From Leptotrichia sp. oral taxon 223 (GTDB taxonomy: Bacteria > Fusobacteriota > Fusobacteriia > Fusobacteriales > Leptotrichiaceae): a DNA stretch of 64,000 nucleotides. Position 1 is the stretch's first letter. Each line of letters begins with the position of its first letter. The DNA is taken from contig NZ_JABXYU010000001.1 in NCBI RefSeq assembly GCF_013394795.1, positions 434,001-498,000 on the forward strand, read 5' to 3'. The notes beneath the pieces are model-generated. The model saw only the letters and a list, made by a program, of their open reading frames with translations, searched no databases and was not told the DNA's origin. Both the position numbers and the translations under genes were made by a program. Shown one piece after another: positions 63,266 to 64,000 of the stretch.

Positions 63266-64000
63266 TTGCATTATTTAATAAAAGAGCAAGCCTAATTTGT
63301 GTTAAAAGTTCTTCTGAAAGACTGTCGTATTCACTTTCAAGTCCTTTTTCGTGTGCATAATAAGGAGGGCTGTCGTTCCAGGAACCCATTCCACCAAAAA
63401 CGTCAGAAATATCTGAGGCATAAAAAAGGAGTTTATTAATTTTGGGTAATTCAGAAAAATATATTCCATAAAAAGTTTTTTGTATATTTTCAATCTCTTC
63501 GCCATTTAAAATACTAATAGCTTTTCTAAAAATATTTCCAAAATTTTGAAAATCAATTTTATCAGCTAAAATTGCTATTCTATTCAATACATCTTTAAAA
63601 TCTTCTGTATTATCATAAAATTTAGGTTTTGCTTTTAGAGGGGGTTCCCATTCATGTTCTGTGTAAATAATGTGCCATTCATTATTGGAGTCTTCCCATT
63701 TTGGAGTAAAATAAGTAACTAATTTATTGTCAAAAAAGCAGACTATACTAGCTTGACTTATATTAGTAAAATTAAGAAAATCACTGTCTTTTATAGATAG
63801 AGGAATTAAGAACTTAATATTTTGTAATCCTCTATCAATACAATAATTAAACCATTTCTCAACACTTTTAGCCTTATATTTTTTATTATTAAAAAATACA
63901 AATTCAACTTTTTTTTCATAATATATGGGCTTATATCTAATCCTATTTCTTTTTTTCAAAGCACTTTTAGTGGCCAATACAATATTACATACTTGTGCTA
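63237..64000 (-). CDS. Unknown protein, interrupted by the IStron; 5' end outside window
   Basis: At least 246 residues; the frame stays open to the window edge, so the start is outside or at the TTG at 63977. The sequence is soluble, Lys/Phe/Asn-rich, with ASDISDVFGGMGSWNDSPPY then YAHEKG near the end. No family is assigned with confidence. The last residues (about ARTLAPQGTR) are read from transposon DNA. The host gene truly ends near LALLLNN, after which spliced mRNA would continue into 61313-61325 or nearby with a few codons and a stop. Confidence 0.65.
   Translation of the reverse strand, partial: AQVCNIVLATKSALKKRNRIRYKPIYYEKKVEFVFFNNKKYKAKSVEKWFNYCIDRGLQNIKFLIPLSIKDSDFLNFTNISQASIVCFFDNKLVTYFTPKWEDSNNEWHIIYTEHEWEPPLKAKPKFYDNTEDFKDVLNRIAILADKIDFQNFGNIFRKAISILNGEEIENIQKTFYGIYFSELPKINKLLFYASDISDVFGGMGSWNDSPPYYAHEKGLESEYDSLSEELLTQIRLALLLNNARTLAPQGTR

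Overview
The window is a strongly AT-rich chromosomal segment. The organism is most likely Leptotrichia or a close relative in Fusobacteriota. This is an inference from base composition, a lipobox-bearing autotransporter, an OmpA-type outer-membrane lipoprotein next to low-GC gene content, a GmhA sugar isomerase, and many family resemblances. No rRNA, tRNA or CRISPR array was recognised.

Layout. 1-600: a cluster of structured intergenic repeats. 601-9209 (minus strand): housekeeping genes acpP, a SWIM/SNF2 helicase, a RimI-like acetyltransferase, lepB, rplS with a candidate leader, an ArsC/Spx-like protein and a Fic protein. 9708-17935 (minus): sppA, a frameshifted small membrane gene, uvrB, era, a YjdM-like protein, comEC and a pseudopilin-like gene. 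18091-21263 (minus): a TPR / DUF4037-like nucleotidyltransferase / DUF4125-like / Nudix cluster of unknown role. 21524-24599: a cation efflux transporter, a secreted MliC-type lysozyme inhibitor, gmhA and a LysR regulator. 24600-27020: intergenic repeats and a TnpB-only IS605-type element. 27144-35149: a second nucleotidyltransferase, a methyltransferase, asnA, then peptidoglycan/peptide-type hydrolases (C26, M19, S66), a YhcH-like protein and a dihydrouridine synthase. 35495-44889 (plus): a surface and secreted-protein island with near-identical promoters, paralogues, decayed copies and a 1079-aa autotransporter. 45033-50838 (minus): a complete ribose operon, rbsK-D-A-C-B-R, with two LacI-type operators. 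51086-55968: proC, a cobalamin adenosyltransferase, a split RNA uracil-C5 methyltransferase and an M20 amidohydrolase. 56184-61210 (minus): an operon of unknown membrane proteins, several with similar C-terminal domains and one with tandem L7/L12-like motifs, headed by a DUF4299-like gene.

The most notable object is at about 61325-63265 on the minus strand. A group I intron core (matching P4 and P7 pairings) is followed by a tnpB gene and an IS605-type right-end hairpin. This is the architecture of an IStron, a transposon that can remove itself from mRNA by self-splicing. It interrupts the 3' end of an unknown gene running off the window edge; joining the flanks could restore a short C-terminus.

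A second striking signal is a dispersed intergenic element made of two hairpins. The stem sequences differ between copies but stay complementary, while the inner motifs (ACTGTTTGAG...CGAGTTT in one, TGRCGWCTGW in the other) are conserved. Several MITE-like repeat families also fill the gaps between genes.
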